This document shows, piece after piece, positions 17,599 through 26,678 of a stretch of DNA of 64,000 nt; position 1 is the stretch's first letter; every line of letters starts with the position of its first letter. The notes beneath the pieces were generated by a model. It saw nothing but the letters and a program-made list of their open reading frames with translations. It ran no database searches and had not been told where the DNA came from. Source of the DNA: Chondromyces crocatus (GTDB lineage Bacteria > Myxococcota_A > Polyangia > Polyangiales > Polyangiaceae). Location of the stretch: contig NZ_CP012159.1 in assembly GCF_001189295.1 (NCBI RefSeq), forward strand, positions 4,480,525 through 4,544,524, read 5' to 3'. Both the position numbers and the translations under genes were made by a program.

Positions 17599-17846
17599 GG
17601 GGAGGGGCTGCGGCTCCTGGGGTAGGTCGTGGCGGAGGTTGCAGCGCAGCACGCGCCGGGCCTCGACGAAGATGCATCCGTGGGCGAGCGTCGACGCCCC
17701 CTGGAAGGGCCGTTCTCGCGGGCGTCGTGGCGCTCAGGGGGTGGCGGGCGCCAGGTTCTCCGCCAGGTTCGTCAGGCGGGCGGTGAGGAAATCGCCGGGG
17801 ATCTCGCAGGGGGCGGCCTGGCACGGGAATCGCGAAGAGGCTCGGC

Positions 17847-19406
17847 ATGCAAGCCGCTGCGCTCACGTTCTGTCTGGTCGGGCTGGATGCCTTCCCGATC
17901 CGGGTCGAGGTCGACTCGGGTCGTGGTCCGGCGTGCTTCCAGATGGTGGGGCTGCCCGAGGCGAGCGTGCGGGAAAGCCGGGTGCGCGTGCGGGCGGCAC
18001 TCCAGCAGGTGAACGTCGAGCTGAACGAGTACGTGATCACCGTCAACCTCGCGCCTGCCGACGTCCGCAAGAGCGGTGGTGCCTACGATCTGGCCATCGC
18101 CGCTGCCACGCTGGCGGCGTTGCGGCGGATCCCGGCCGAGGCGCTCTCGCAGGTGGGGTTTCTGGGGGAGCTGAGCTTGTCGGGTGCGGTGCAGCCGGTG
18201 CGTGGTGTCCTGGCCGCGCTGCGGGGTGCGGCGGCGCGCGGGGTGCGTCGGGTCATCGTGCCCCGCGGCAATGCGCGGGAGGCGGCGAGCGTGCGCGGGA
18301 TCGAGGTGGGGGTGGTGAGCCACCTGAAGGAGCTGCTGCCTCATCTCGGGGCGGGCAAGCCGCTCGATGGACCGGGAGAGGCGCCTTCCCTGACCTGCGA
18401 TCCGTTCGATGCGGCGGTGGATCTCGCCGACGTACGGGGGCAGCACGCGGCCCGGCGCGCGCTGGAGGTGGCGGCTGCCGGGGGGCACAACCTGCTCCTG
18501 GTCGGTCCGCCCGGCTCGGGGAAGACGCTGCTCTCGCGGAGGCTTCCGACCGTGCTGCCGCCGCTGACCTTCGAGGAGGCGCTGGAGGTGACGGCGATCC
18601 ACTCGGTCGCGGGGCTCTTGCCCGCGGACAAGGGATTCATTGCCTCGAGGCCATTCCGCGCGCCGCACCACACGGTGAGCGTGGCCGGGCTGGTGGGTGG
18701 GGGGGACCCGGTGAGGCCCGGCGAGGTGTCGCTGGCCCACCATGGCTGTCTGTTCCTGGACGAGCTGCTGGAGTTCCGCCGGGGAGCGACAGAGGCGTTG
18801 CGGCAGCCGCTCGAAGAGGGAGAGGTGACGTTGTGCCGGGCGCGGGCGCGGGTGACATTTCCGGCGCGTCCGCTGCTTCTGGCGGCGACGAATCCATGTC
18901 CTTGCGGGTTCGCTGGAGACCGGCTCCGGCGCTGTTCGTGCAGCGTGGAGCGGGTGCGCGCCTACCGGGCGAAGCTGAGCGGGCCGCTGCTCGATCGCAT
19001 GGACCTGCACGTGGCCATGCCTCCCGTGGAGGTGAGCCAGATCTGCGCCGATACGCGCGGTGAGTCGTCGGCGGTGGTGCGAGCACGGGTCATGGCGGCG
19101 CGGGCGGTGCAGCGGGCGAGGTTCGAGGGGGGAGAGGCGTCCGCTTTGGTGAACACCGCGCTGGGGCCGCGGGATCTGGCGCGGGTGGCGGCTCCTGACG
19201 CGGAAGGCGAGCGTTTGTTGAGGGTGGCCGTGGAGCGGCTGGGGCTTTCGGCGCGGGCCTACGGGAAGGTGCTGCGGGTGGCGCGAACCCTGGCGGACCT
19301 GGCGGGGAGCGATGCGGTTCGTTCCGCTCAGGTGGCCGAGGCGATCGGCATGCGCCTGCTCGACCGAGAGGCGAGCGTCGCCACGGCGGTGGGCGCGGAA
19401 GCCTGA
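17847..19406 (+). CDS. comM: ComM/YifB-family AAA+ ATPase (Mg-chelatase-like)
   Basis: A 519-residue protein with the YifB/ComM layout. The N-terminal Lon-protease-like fold (residues 1-170) holds [22 protein letters not shown] and [12 protein letters not shown]. An AAA+ motor follows, with Walker [13 protein letters not shown] near 212, Walker [11 protein letters not shown] near 297 and sensor ATNPCPCG. A Cys cluster (CPCG…CSC) sits near 344-362 and a C-terminal helical lid closes the protein. ComM proteins are hexameric branch-migration helicases that promote integration of incoming DNA during natural transformation. recA and ssb follow directly, fitting a recombination role. A GAGG ribosome binding site lies six bases before the ATG. 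Confidence 0.92.
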   Translation: MQAAALTFCLVGLDAFPIRVEVDSGRGPACFQMVGLPEASVRESRVRVRAALQQVNVELNEYVITVNLAPADVRKSGGAYDLAIAAATLAALRRIPAEALSQVGFLGELSLSGAVQPVRGVLAALRGAAARGVRRVIVPRGNAREAASVRGIEVGVVSHLKELLPHLGAGKPLDGPGEAPSLTCDPFDAAVDLADVRGQHAARRALEVAAAGGHNLLLVGPPGSGKTLLSRRLPTVLPPLTFEEALEVTAIHSVAGLLPADKGFIASRPFRAPHHTVSVAGLVGGGDPVRPGEVSLAHHGCLFLDELLEFRRGATEALRQPLEEGEVTLCRARARVTFPARPLLLAATNPCPCGFAGDRLRRCSCSVERVRAYRAKLSGPLLDRMDLHVAMPPVEVSQICADTRGESSAVVRARVMAARAVQRARFEGGEASALVNTALGPRDLARVAAPDAEGERLLRVAVERLGLSARAYGKVLRVARTLADLAGSDAVRSAQVAEAIGMRLLDREASVATAVGAEA

Positions 19407-19448
19407 GGCCAGGCGAGGGGCAAGGGGGGCGTGCGTGCGGAGACGTTC

Positions 19449-19472
19449 AGGTGGGAGCGGGCGCTCCCGCCT
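19449..19472. promoter_or_regulatory. Imperfect palindrome in the recA 5' region
   Basis: A 24-bp dyad is centred on GGGAGCG-gg-CGCTCCC (19453-19459 and 19462-19468), with three more paired bases outside one T-G mismatch. It lies 41 bp upstream of the recA start and after the comM stop. It could be an operator or an mRNA hairpin. No CTGT-N8-ACAG LexA-like box is seen here. Confidence 0.4.
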
Positions 19473-19513
19473 GGAGAGCGGTGAACACAGACCGGAATCA
19501 CAGAGGAATGAGC

Positions 19514-20548
19514 ATGAACACAGCGACCGTGGAGAAACTTCGGACCGTGAAGACCATCGTGGGCTCGATCGAGAAGCAGTTTGGAAAGGGGGCGATCATG
19601 TCGCTCGAAGGGGAGGACGGTGTGCACGAGATCAACGTGATCCCGAGCGGTTCGATGGCGCTCGATGCGGCGCTCGGGATCGGCGGCTACCCGCGCGGGC
19701 GGGTGGTCGAGATCTATGGCCCGGAGTCGTCGGGGAAGACCACCCTGACGCTGCACGCGATCCGTGAGGCGCAGCGTGGCGGCGGGGTGGCGGCGTTCAT
19801 CGACGCGGAGCACGCGTTCGACGTGACCTATGCGCGGGCCATCGGCGTCGATACGGAGCGGTTGCTCGTATCGCAGCCGGACAGCGGGGAGCAGGCGCTG
19901 GAGATCGTGGAGATGCTCACGCGCTCCGGGGCCGTGGACATGGTGGTGATCGACTCGGTGGCGGCGCTGACGCCAAAGGCCGAGATCGAGGGAGACATGG
20001 GGGATCCTCACATGGGGCTCCAGGCGCGGTTGATGAGCCAGGCGCTGCGGAAGCTCACGGGGATCGCCCACAGGACGGACACGGCGCTGCTGTTCATCAA
20101 CCAGCTCCGGCAGAAGATCGGCGTGACGTTCGGCAACCCGGAGACGACCACGGGGGGGAACGCGCTGAAGTTCTATGCGAGCGTCAGGATCGACGTGCGG
20201 CGAATCGGGCCGGTGAAGGTGGGGGACGAGGCGGTCGGTTCGCGGACCCGGACGAAGGTGGTGAAGAACAAGCTGGCGCCGCCATTTCGGGAGGCCGAGT
20301 TCGACATCCGCTGGGGCGTGGGGGTCGATGCCGCGGCGGATTTGCTCGATCACGCCTGTCAGCTCGGGGTGGTCGAAAAGAGCGGGGCGCACCTGTCGTT
20401 CAGCGGCGAGCACCTGGGGCAAGGGAGAGAGCGGGCGCGGGAGGCGCTGCTGGCGAAGCCGACCTTGATGGCGGGCATCCGTGCGGGCGTGGCGGCGATG
20501 ACGCCTGCGCGTTCCAGGGCGGGTGAGCGGGTGGGGGCGGAGGCGTGA
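19514..20548 (+). CDS. recA: RecA recombinase
   Basis: The product has 344 residues. The RecA core is complete: [20 protein letters not shown] with Walker A GPESSGKT near residue 65, [10 protein letters not shown], the Walker B region [19 protein letters not shown], loop L1 ([21 protein letters not shown]), loop L2 ([30 protein letters not shown]) and the C-terminal domain. It polymerises on single-stranded DNA, pairs homologues and triggers the SOS response. The usual acidic tail is missing; the protein ends in a basic/neutral stretch ([16 protein letters not shown]). There is no intein. ATG 19514 sits six bases after GAGGA, whereas ATG 19508 abuts it, so the former was chosen. Myxobacteria often carry two recA genes; which one this is cannot be decided here. 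Confidence 0.95.
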   Translation: MNTATVEKLRTVKTIVGSIEKQFGKGAIMSLEGEDGVHEINVIPSGSMALDAALGIGGYPRGRVVEIYGPESSGKTTLTLHAIREAQRGGGVAAFIDAEHAFDVTYARAIGVDTERLLVSQPDSGEQALEIVEMLTRSGAVDMVVIDSVAALTPKAEIEGDMGDPHMGLQARLMSQALRKLTGIAHRTDTALLFINQLRQKIGVTFGNPETTTGGNALKFYASVRIDVRRIGPVKVGDEAVGSRTRTKVVKNKLAPPFREAEFDIRWGVGVDAAADLLDHACQLGVVEKSGAHLSFSGEHLGQGRERAREALLAKPTLMAGIRAGVAAMTPARSRAGERVGAEA

Positions 20549-20622
20549 GGCGCGGGGGGACCGACGGCCACGGGAGCGACGACATCGGTGATGGTAGCGA
20601 GATCGGAAGGCAGGGACGAAGC

Positions 20623-21141
20623 ATGAGCGACGGCATGAACAAGGTGATGCTCCTCGGTAACCTCGGTGCGGATCCGGAGCTGCGCTACACCGCGAGCGGT
20701 GTGCCGCTCCTGAGCCTCCGGCTGGCCACGAACGAGACGTTCCTGGATCGTCAGCGGGAGATGCAGGAGCGCACCGAGTGGCACAACGTGGTGATGTGGG
20801 GGTCGCGGGCGGAGCCGCTGAGCCGCCTGCTGTCGAAGGGGGACTGCGTGCTCATCGAGGGGTCGCTCCGGACGACGTCCTTCGACAAGGACGGGTTGAA
20901 GCGGTGGAGGACGGAGGTCGTCGCGCGCGAGCTTCGCTTCACGGGGCGGAGACAACCTCCAGCGCTTCCGGATGATGGGCTGCTCCCGGACATGCCGATG
21001 CACGACGCGCCCCTGCAGGCGGGGTCGATGCAGCCCGCGTCGATGCAGGACGATGCCTTGCGACCTCCGGCGACGGCACGAGGGGGTCGGAAAGCGAAGG
21101 AGTCACGTCCGGGTCCCGTCGTGGACGCGATGCCCTACTGA
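20623..21141 (+). CDS. ssb: Single-stranded DNA-binding protein (SSB) with atypical C-terminus
   Basis: The product has 172 residues. The OB-fold occupies residues 1-115: MNKVMLLGNLGADPELRYT, LSLRLATNETF, TEWHNVVMWGSRAEPLSRLL, KGDCVLIEGSLRT and RWRTEVVARELRFTG all match SSB. The disordered tail is Met/Gln/Pro-rich, and the tip ends VVDAMPY. The acidic DDDIPF-type tip that recruits partner proteins in ordinary SSBs is absent. It lies 74 bp after recA. Adjacency to comM and recA suggests a specialised recombination SSB, with the replicative SSB probably elsewhere; that is inference. Confidence 0.92.
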   Translation: MSDGMNKVMLLGNLGADPELRYTASGVPLLSLRLATNETFLDRQREMQERTEWHNVVMWGSRAEPLSRLLSKGDCVLIEGSLRTTSFDKDGLKRWRTEVVARELRFTGRRQPPALPDDGLLPDMPMHDAPLQAGSMQPASMQDDALRPPATARGGRKAKESRPGPVVDAMPY

Positions 21142-21162
21142 GCCTCGAGGCCTCGGGAGAGC

Positions 21163-21181
21163 GGGCGGCGGTGGGCCGCCC
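21163..21181. other. Perfect 7-bp hairpin downstream of ssb
   Basis: GGGCGGC and GCCGCCC flank a 5-nt loop 21 bp after the ssb stop. No T-run follows, so terminator function is uncertain. Confidence 0.35.
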
Positions 21182-21249
21182 AGGAGGCTTCGCCTTCGAG
21201 GCGGTCCCATGGCGTTCCCCGGGGCCAGAAGAGGGCCTACGATGAAGGG

Positions 21250-21693
21250 GTGATCGTCTCCAGCGCCCGGTGGGCCCCCCTCCTCGCACTCCTGGTCTCG
21301 GCTTGTGGCTCGGCAGCCGCGCCGCCTTCTGCTTCCCCGTCAGACACCACGACACCTGGCGCGGCTCCCGGCGCGGAGGCGGGAGGCGCGTCCGCGGGCG
21401 TCGATCCCGGCGCCGCGAGCAAGGCGGCGAGTGCGGCGCTCACCTCGCTGGAGCGGCGAAACTTCGACACCGAGGGCTGCGTCGCGTCGAAGGCGCGGGT
21501 GGTACCCGAGGCCGAGGCGCGGGCGGGGATGCCGAAGGGGGAGCGGTGCGGGATGCTGGTGGCACGCAAGAGCGACGAAACGTGGCTGGTCGTGGTGCGC
21601 TCGGCGCTGTCGTCGAAGTCGTACGGGGCGCAAGCCCTGGTGACCGTGGCGTCGGAGGGGCAGGGAGTCCGAGGGATCGAGTACACCAAGTGA
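21250..21693 (+). CDS. Small predicted lipoprotein
   Basis: The product has 147 residues with the signal peptide MIVSSARWAPLLALLVSACG (lipobox VSAC). An Ala/Gly/Pro linker covers residues 20-60. The remaining 85 residues form a compact domain with two cysteines (EGCVASKARVV and GERCGMLVARK), possibly a disulfide, and an alternating beta pattern ending GVRGIEYTK. The family is not recognised. Its start lies about 110 bp after ssb, beyond a hairpin, so it is probably a separate transcript. Confidence 0.7.
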   Translation: MIVSSARWAPLLALLVSACGSAAAPPSASPSDTTTPGAAPGAEAGGASAGVDPGAASKAASAALTSLERRNFDTEGCVASKARVVPEAEARAGMPKGERCGMLVARKSDETWLVVVRSALSSKSYGAQALVTVASEGQGVRGIEYTK

Positions 21694-21758
21694 GCGAGGG
21701 CGCGGGGTGGGCGATGACGGGCTGAGACCTGTCTCGCCCCCGCGGGTGAGCAGGGGGT

Positions 21759-22511
21759 TCAGTCCGCGGTGGCTTTCCCTCGGGCGGCGAGCAGGGCCTC
21801 CCGCTCCGACGGGGGAAGGTGCTTCACGGCCTCCCGGACGGTGAGGCCGGCGGCCCTCCGCACGCGGGGCGTCAGCCAGGCGATGACCCGCTCGGGCTGC
21901 TTCTTGCTGGCGTCGCGGAGGACCCTGCCGATGGCCTTGCGGATGAAGAACTCGCGCTCCTCCAGCATGGCGTCGGCGTAGCGCCCGAAGCGCTCGAAGT
22001 CGCCGCCGCCGGTGCGCAAAGGTACGAGCAGGGCGAGCAGGGCCGCGCGTCGGATCCAGAAGTCGGGGTCTCGTGCCCATCGATCCAGCGTCGCCCCGAA
22101 CGCCGGGTGACGGGTGACCAGGGTGCCGACGGCCTGGGGGGCGAGGGCGTCGACGAGGGCCCAGGTCCTGGACTCGCGCAGGAAGCGCTCCAGGAGAGGG
22201 ACGTCTTCGGGGCCCAGGCGATCGACGTGGAGGTTGAGCAGCTCGATCGCAGCGAGGCGGCGCTCGTGGACGGGCTCGTCCCAGAGGGCTTCGACGAGGG
22301 CCACGAGGTCATCGTGGGTCAGGTCCGGATGCTCTCGCCGGACGCGCTTGGCGATGGCGCGGACCGACGGCACCGGCACGCCGACGTGTTCGAGCGCGCT
22401 CTTGAGGTAGCGCTTCTCCTGGACGGCGCGCTCGGGGGTACCTTCGGCGCGCAGGGCGCGGTCGATCTCTGCGGCGAGCGCCCGGAGGCTGTCCTTCGGC
22501 CGGGGGCTCAC
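21759..22511 (-). CDS. DNA alkylation repair (AlkD-like) HEAT-repeat protein
   Basis: A 250-residue all-helical protein of the AlkC/AlkD DNA glycosylase superfamily. Diagnostic stretches are EKRYLKSALEHVGVPVPSVRAIAKRV near the start, WDEPVHERRLAAIELL, then RTWALVDALAP and ARDPDFWIRRAALLALLVPLR, followed by EREFFIRKAIGRVLRDASKKQPERVIAWL. AlkD enzymes excise bulky or positively charged alkylated purines without base flipping, using Trp and Asp residues found in the segments above. Its GTG overlaps the stop codon of the giant CheB-CheR kinase as GTGA, so it is translationally coupled to that sensor. That is an odd pairing whose meaning is unknown. Confidence 0.87.
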   Translation of the reverse strand: MSPRPKDSLRALAAEIDRALRAEGTPERAVQEKRYLKSALEHVGVPVPSVRAIAKRVRREHPDLTHDDLVALVEALWDEPVHERRLAAIELLNLHVDRLGPEDVPLLERFLRESRTWALVDALAPQAVGTLVTRHPAFGATLDRWARDPDFWIRRAALLALLVPLRTGGGDFERFGRYADAMLEEREFFIRKAIGRVLRDASKKQPERVIAWLTPRVRRAAGLTVREAVKHLPPSEREALLAARGKATAD

Positions 22512-25500
22512 GGGGTGACCACCGGGGTGCCGTGCCTCGATGCGAGGTCGGCGACGATCTTCCAGAGCAGCGAGGGCTCGACCGGCTTGACCAGGTGGTG
22601 GTCGAAGCCGGCTTCCTTCGAGCGCCGGCGGTCCTCGTCCTGGCCCCAGCCCGTCATCGCGACCAGCAGCACGCCCTCCAGGGCGGGCATCTGACGGAGC
22701 TTCTGGGCCACCTCGTACCCGGTCATTCCAGGCATGCCGATGTCGAGCAGGATGAGATCGGGCCGGTGCTGCAGGGCCATCTCCAGGGCGGAGAGACCGT
22801 CGTGCGCCATCTTCACGTCGTTCCCGGTGAGCTCCAGCAGCATCGACAGGCTCTCGGCCGAGTCCTCGTTGTCGTCGACCACGAGCACGCGGAGGGCGCT
22901 CTTCGGGAGCTGGGTGGTGCTCCTGACGGGCTCGTCGAGGGGGGCCTCGATGTCCGCAGGCAGCGGCAGGCGGACCGTGATCTCGCTGCCCTTTCCCTGG
23001 CCGGCGCTCGTGGCCTGGATCGTCCCGCCGTGCATCTCCACCAGGCGCTTGGCGATGGTCAGCCCGATGCCCAGGCCCCCCTGGGCGCGCTCCAGCGACG
23101 TGTCGGCCTGCGCGAACATCTCGAAGATCCGCTCCTGCATGCCCCGGGGGATGCCGATCCCGTCGTCGGTGACCCGGACCGCCACGTCATCGCCTTCCAC
23201 CCGCGCCACGAGTTGCAAGTGGCCACCTTCCGGCGTGTACTTCGCGGCGTTGTGGAGCAGGTTGGCGAAGACCTGCGCGAGGCGTGTCGCGTCGGCGTCG
23301 AGGTGGACGGGCGCCTGAGGGAGGCTGACCGCGAGCTCGTGGCGTGACGCCTCGACGATGGGTCGACTGGTCTCCATGGCGCGCTCGATGATCGCCGACA
23401 AGGAGATCACCTCGCGACGCAGCTCGATGGCGCCGCGGGTGATGCGTGAGACGTCGAGGAGATCGTCCACGAGCCGCGTGAGGTGCTCGACTTGCCGATC
23501 GATGATGCTCCTCGCGAGGTGCAGCTCGGAAGCCGAAGGCTCCTTGGCGCGCAGGATCTGGACCATGTTCCGGATGGGGGCGAGGGGGTTGCGCAGCTCG
23601 TGCGCGAGGGTCGCCAGGAACTCGTCCTTGCGCCGGTCCTCCGCCTTCAGGGCCGCCTGGGTGTGCACCAGCTCCTCGATGTCGGAGCAGGCGCCGAACC
23701 ACTTGATGATCTGCCCGTCGTGGTCGTGGATGGGGCGTGCCCGCGCCTGGAACCACCGGTAGGTGCCCTCCGCGGCCCGCAGGCGGTACTTCATCTCGAA
23801 GGGCTGCCCCGTCCGGACGGCCTCTCGCCAGAGTTCGGCGCGGGTCTCTCGATCGTCGGGGTGCACCGAGTCGGCCCATGCTGCGCCGACCGCGGTCCCC
23901 GCGGGGAGCCCGGTGTACTCGTAGAAGCGCGGGTTCGCGTAGTCCGTCCACCCATCCGGGCGGTTGGTGAAGAGGATGTCGGGCACCGTCTCGGCCATCG
24001 CGCGGAAGCGCTCCTCGCTGTCGCGCAGCGCTTGCTCTGCCCGCTTCCGCTCGGTGACGTCGGTGAAGGTGACGACGATCCCCTCCTCGCGCCCCTCCGA
24101 CGTGCGGTACGGCAGGACCCTGCGGAGATACCAGGTCCCCTCGAGGGTCTCGACCTCGTCGACGAGAGGCCGCTCCGCCTCGCGCACCGCGCTTGGGCTC
24201 GGGAGCGGAGGCATGTGCCGCGCTCGATGGGTGAAGTGACCGAGCGGCCGTCCCACATCGCTGGGAAGCACGTTGTAGATGGCGGCGATCGCCTGCGTCC
24301 CGCGGCGGACATTGCCCGCCTCGTCGAGGAACAGCGTCGCGATCTGCGTGCTCGTCAGCAGGTTTTCGAGATCACTGTTCGCGCGCGCGAGGGCCTCGTT
24401 GGCTTGCTGCACCTCCTCCTTGGAGGTCTCCAGCTCCTCGTTCGCCGACTGCAGCTCCTCGTTCATGGAGAGCAGTTCTTCATTGGAGGACTTCAGGTCC
24501 TCGTTGGCTGCCTCCAGCTCCTGGACGGTCTTCTCGAGGTTCCCGCGGGTCGTCTCCAGCTCGCGTTCGAGCTGCTCGATGAGCGCCGACCCGTCCGTGT
24601 CGGCCGTCGAGCGGGGCACCTCGTCACGCGGCAACGGCGGGCCGACGTCCTGGAACACGACGAGGCACAAGCCGCTCTCCTCGCCGACCTGGGGCATCGG
24701 TTGCACGGTGAGCAGGATCTGCTGCACGCCAGCCTCGGTGCGCACCGAGAGCCCCTCCCGGACCACCCGTCGACACGAGCTCGTCGCCTCTGCCAGCGCC
24801 GTCCGCAAGCCGACACGCAGCCCTTCACGGGCCAGGCGGACCACGTTGTTGTGGAACACGCCAGCCGCGACCGTCAGGTACTTCTCCAGGCTGCCCGACG
24901 CGCAGATGATCTGCCCCTCTTCCGTGACGACCACCGACTTCGGCGCGAACTCGTCGAGGACGATGCGCTGCATGATCAGGTAGGTGTCCGCCTCGGTGGG
25001 TGTGGGGACGTTGGGAGGACGCGCCGAGGTCGGCGCCGTGTCCCGCTCGACGATGAGGCCGGGCGCGTTGATCGCCGTCGGGAGCCGCTGCGAGATGCGG
25101 TGCCGCGCGTCGACCGGTCGGAACAGCTCGCGGTGCGTGTTGATGCCCTCCGAGGGGCCCAGGAAGAGAAACCCTCCTGGCCGCAGCGCGTAATGGAAAA
25201 GCGGGATCAGCTTCCGCTGGAGGTGCTCACCCAGGTAGATGAGCAGATTGCGGCACGAGATGAGATCGAGCTTCGAGAAGGGCGGATCATTGATCAGGTT
25301 GTGTGCGGAGAAGAGGCAGAGATCTCGGATCTCCTTCGCGATGTGATAGTGCTGCCCTTTCTTCACGAAGAACCGGCGCAGCCGCTCAGGCGACAGCTCG
25401 TCGGCGATCCCCAGCGGATAGATGCCCTGACGCGCGGTCGAGATCGCATGCTCATCGATGTCCGTGGCGAAGATCTGGATCTCGGACGGCGGCGCCACCC

Positions 25501-26554
25501 GATCCAGGTGCTCGCAGATGAGCATGGCCATCGTGTAGGCCTCTTCTCCTGTGGCGCAGCCCGGCACCCAGATCCTCACCGGGGTGTCCGGCGGGCGCTC
25601 CTCGAAGATGCGCGGGAGCACACTGCGCGCGAGGACGTCGAACGCCTCAGGGTCTCGGAAGAATGCGGTGACGCCGATGAGCATGTCCTTGAAGAGCTGC
25701 TGGATCTCGTGGGGATCGGCGCGAAGGCGCTCCAGGTACTCACGCGCTGAATTGAGCCGCAGGACCTGGACACGCCGGAGCGTGCGACGGATCAGCGTGC
25801 TGTTCTTGTAGTGCCGGAAATTGTGGCCGGTAGCCTGGAACAGGATCTCACAGACAGTGGGGAGCGCGGCTTCCACCTGGTCCCGGAGCTGCTCGTCGCT
25901 GTGGCCCTCGCAGGCCTCGCGCAGGTGACGCGCGTAAGCAACCAGCTCGGCGGCCAGCTCGGCGGGAGGGAGCACGCGATCGACGGCGCCCGTGGCCAGA
26001 GCGCTCTGCGGCATCCCATCATGCCGAGCGGTGGCGGGATCTTGCACGAGCGTCATCCCGCCTGCCTCGCTCACCGCCTTGAGCCCGAGGGCGCCGTCGC
26101 TGCCCGATCCCGAAAGGATCACCGCCACCGCGCGCTCGCGCTGATCGCGCGCCAGGGAGTAGAAGAACTGGTCGATCGCTGCCCGCTGCGCGTCGGGTCG
26201 GTCCGTGGGCGCGAGCCGCAGCACGCCGTCCTCGAGCGCCACGCTGGTGTGCTCCGGGACCGAGTAGATGCAGTCCGCCTCGACGAGCGTCCCATCGGCC
26301 GCCTCCACCACCGGGACGCGTATGGCCTCGGAGAGGTCGTGCAGCAGGTTCGGTGCCGCGTGATCGACGTCCGTTTGCGGGTCGGGATGGACCAGGAGGA
26401 TGACGGCTGTCCCGCTACCAGCAGGCACACCACCGAGGAAGGCGTGCAGGTCCTGCCTCTCGTTCGCAGAAGTACCGAGTCCCACCACGAGCGGACGATC
26501 CGCTCTCCGGCGTGCAGGCGAGCTGCACTCGGCCTTCCTCGTCAGGTCCGACAT
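22508..26554 (-). CDS. CheB-CheR-PAS-histidine kinase-receiver fusion protein
   Basis: The product has 1348 residues. Domains in order: CheB-type methylesterase (about 20-210; Ser in GLGTSAN, His in ILLVHPD, Asp in SGSGSDGALG); CheR-type SAM methyltransferase (about 220-490; VPGCATGEEAYTMA, FATDIDEHA, ISCRNLLIYL); a PAS-like region; a Glu-rich coiled coil (about 660-740); two further PAS modules (ending FTDVTERKRAEQAL and near YTGLPAGTAVG); a HisKA dimerisation helix with phospho-acceptor His in LATLAHELRNPLAP; and HATPase (NLLHNAAKYTPEGG, DDGIGIP, GGLGIGLTIAKRLVE). The C-terminal receiver has phospho-Asp in LILLDIGMPG. It is probably a soluble hybrid kinase; its signal is unknown. ATG 26554 is preferred to the upstream TTG. 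Confidence 0.92.
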   Translation of the reverse strand: MSDLTRKAECSSPARRRADRPLVVGLGTSANERQDLHAFLGGVPAGSGTAVILLVHPDPQTDVDHAAPNLLHDLSEAIRVPVVEAADGTLVEADCIYSVPEHTSVALEDGVLRLAPTDRPDAQRAAIDQFFYSLARDQRERAVAVILSGSGSDGALGLKAVSEAGGMTLVQDPATARHDGMPQSALATGAVDRVLPPAELAAELVAYARHLREACEGHSDEQLRDQVEAALPTVCEILFQATGHNFRHYKNSTLIRRTLRRVQVLRLNSAREYLERLRADPHEIQQLFKDMLIGVTAFFRDPEAFDVLARSVLPRIFEERPPDTPVRIWVPGCATGEEAYTMAMLICEHLDRVAPPSEIQIFATDIDEHAISTARQGIYPLGIADELSPERLRRFFVKKGQHYHIAKEIRDLCLFSAHNLINDPPFSKLDLISCRNLLIYLGEHLQRKLIPLFHYALRPGGFLFLGPSEGINTHRELFRPVDARHRISQRLPTAINAPGLIVERDTAPTSARPPNVPTPTEADTYLIMQRIVLDEFAPKSVVVTEEGQIICASGSLEKYLTVAAGVFHNNVVRLAREGLRVGLRTALAEATSSCRRVVREGLSVRTEAGVQQILLTVQPMPQVGEESGLCLVVFQDVGPPLPRDEVPRSTADTDGSALIEQLERELETTRGNLEKTVQELEAANEDLKSSNEELLSMNEELQSANEELETSKEEVQQANEALARANSDLENLLTSTQIATLFLDEAGNVRRGTQAIAAIYNVLPSDVGRPLGHFTHRARHMPPLPSPSAVREAERPLVDEVETLEGTWYLRRVLPYRTSEGREEGIVVTFTDVTERKRAEQALRDSEERFRAMAETVPDILFTNRPDGWTDYANPRFYEYTGLPAGTAVGAAWADSVHPDDRETRAELWREAVRTGQPFEMKYRLRAAEGTYRWFQARARPIHDHDGQIIKWFGACSDIEELVHTQAALKAEDRRKDEFLATLAHELRNPLAPIRNMVQILRAKEPSASELHLARSIIDRQVEHLTRLVDDLLDVSRITRGAIELRREVISLSAIIERAMETSRPIVEASRHELAVSLPQAPVHLDADATRLAQVFANLLHNAAKYTPEGGHLQLVARVEGDDVAVRVTDDGIGIPRGMQERIFEMFAQADTSLERAQGGLGIGLTIAKRLVEMHGGTIQATSAGQGKGSEITVRLPLPADIEAPLDEPVRSTTQLPKSALRVLVVDDNEDSAESLSMLLELTGNDVKMAHDGLSALEMALQHRPDLILLDIGMPGMTGYEVAQKLRQMPALEGVLLVAMTGWGQDEDRRRSKEAGFDHHLVKPVEPSLLWKIVADLASRHGTPVVTP

Positions 26555-26678
26555 CCGGTCTCTGTACAACAGATCGGGGCGGGCGGAGCCTCAGGGGGGG
26601 CCTGGATTCCTATGAGCCGCCAGGATGTTCGCGGGCTGGGTGCTCTCGGGAGGTTCCCGAGTGTCTCCATTCGACGGA

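Noticed and set aside
19407-19513. LexA box before recA
   Set aside because: No CTGT-N8-ACAG-like site is present; only the distinct dyad at 19449-19472.
19514-20548. Intein or insertion in recA
   Set aside because: The RecA sequence is continuous through both loops; nothing is inserted.
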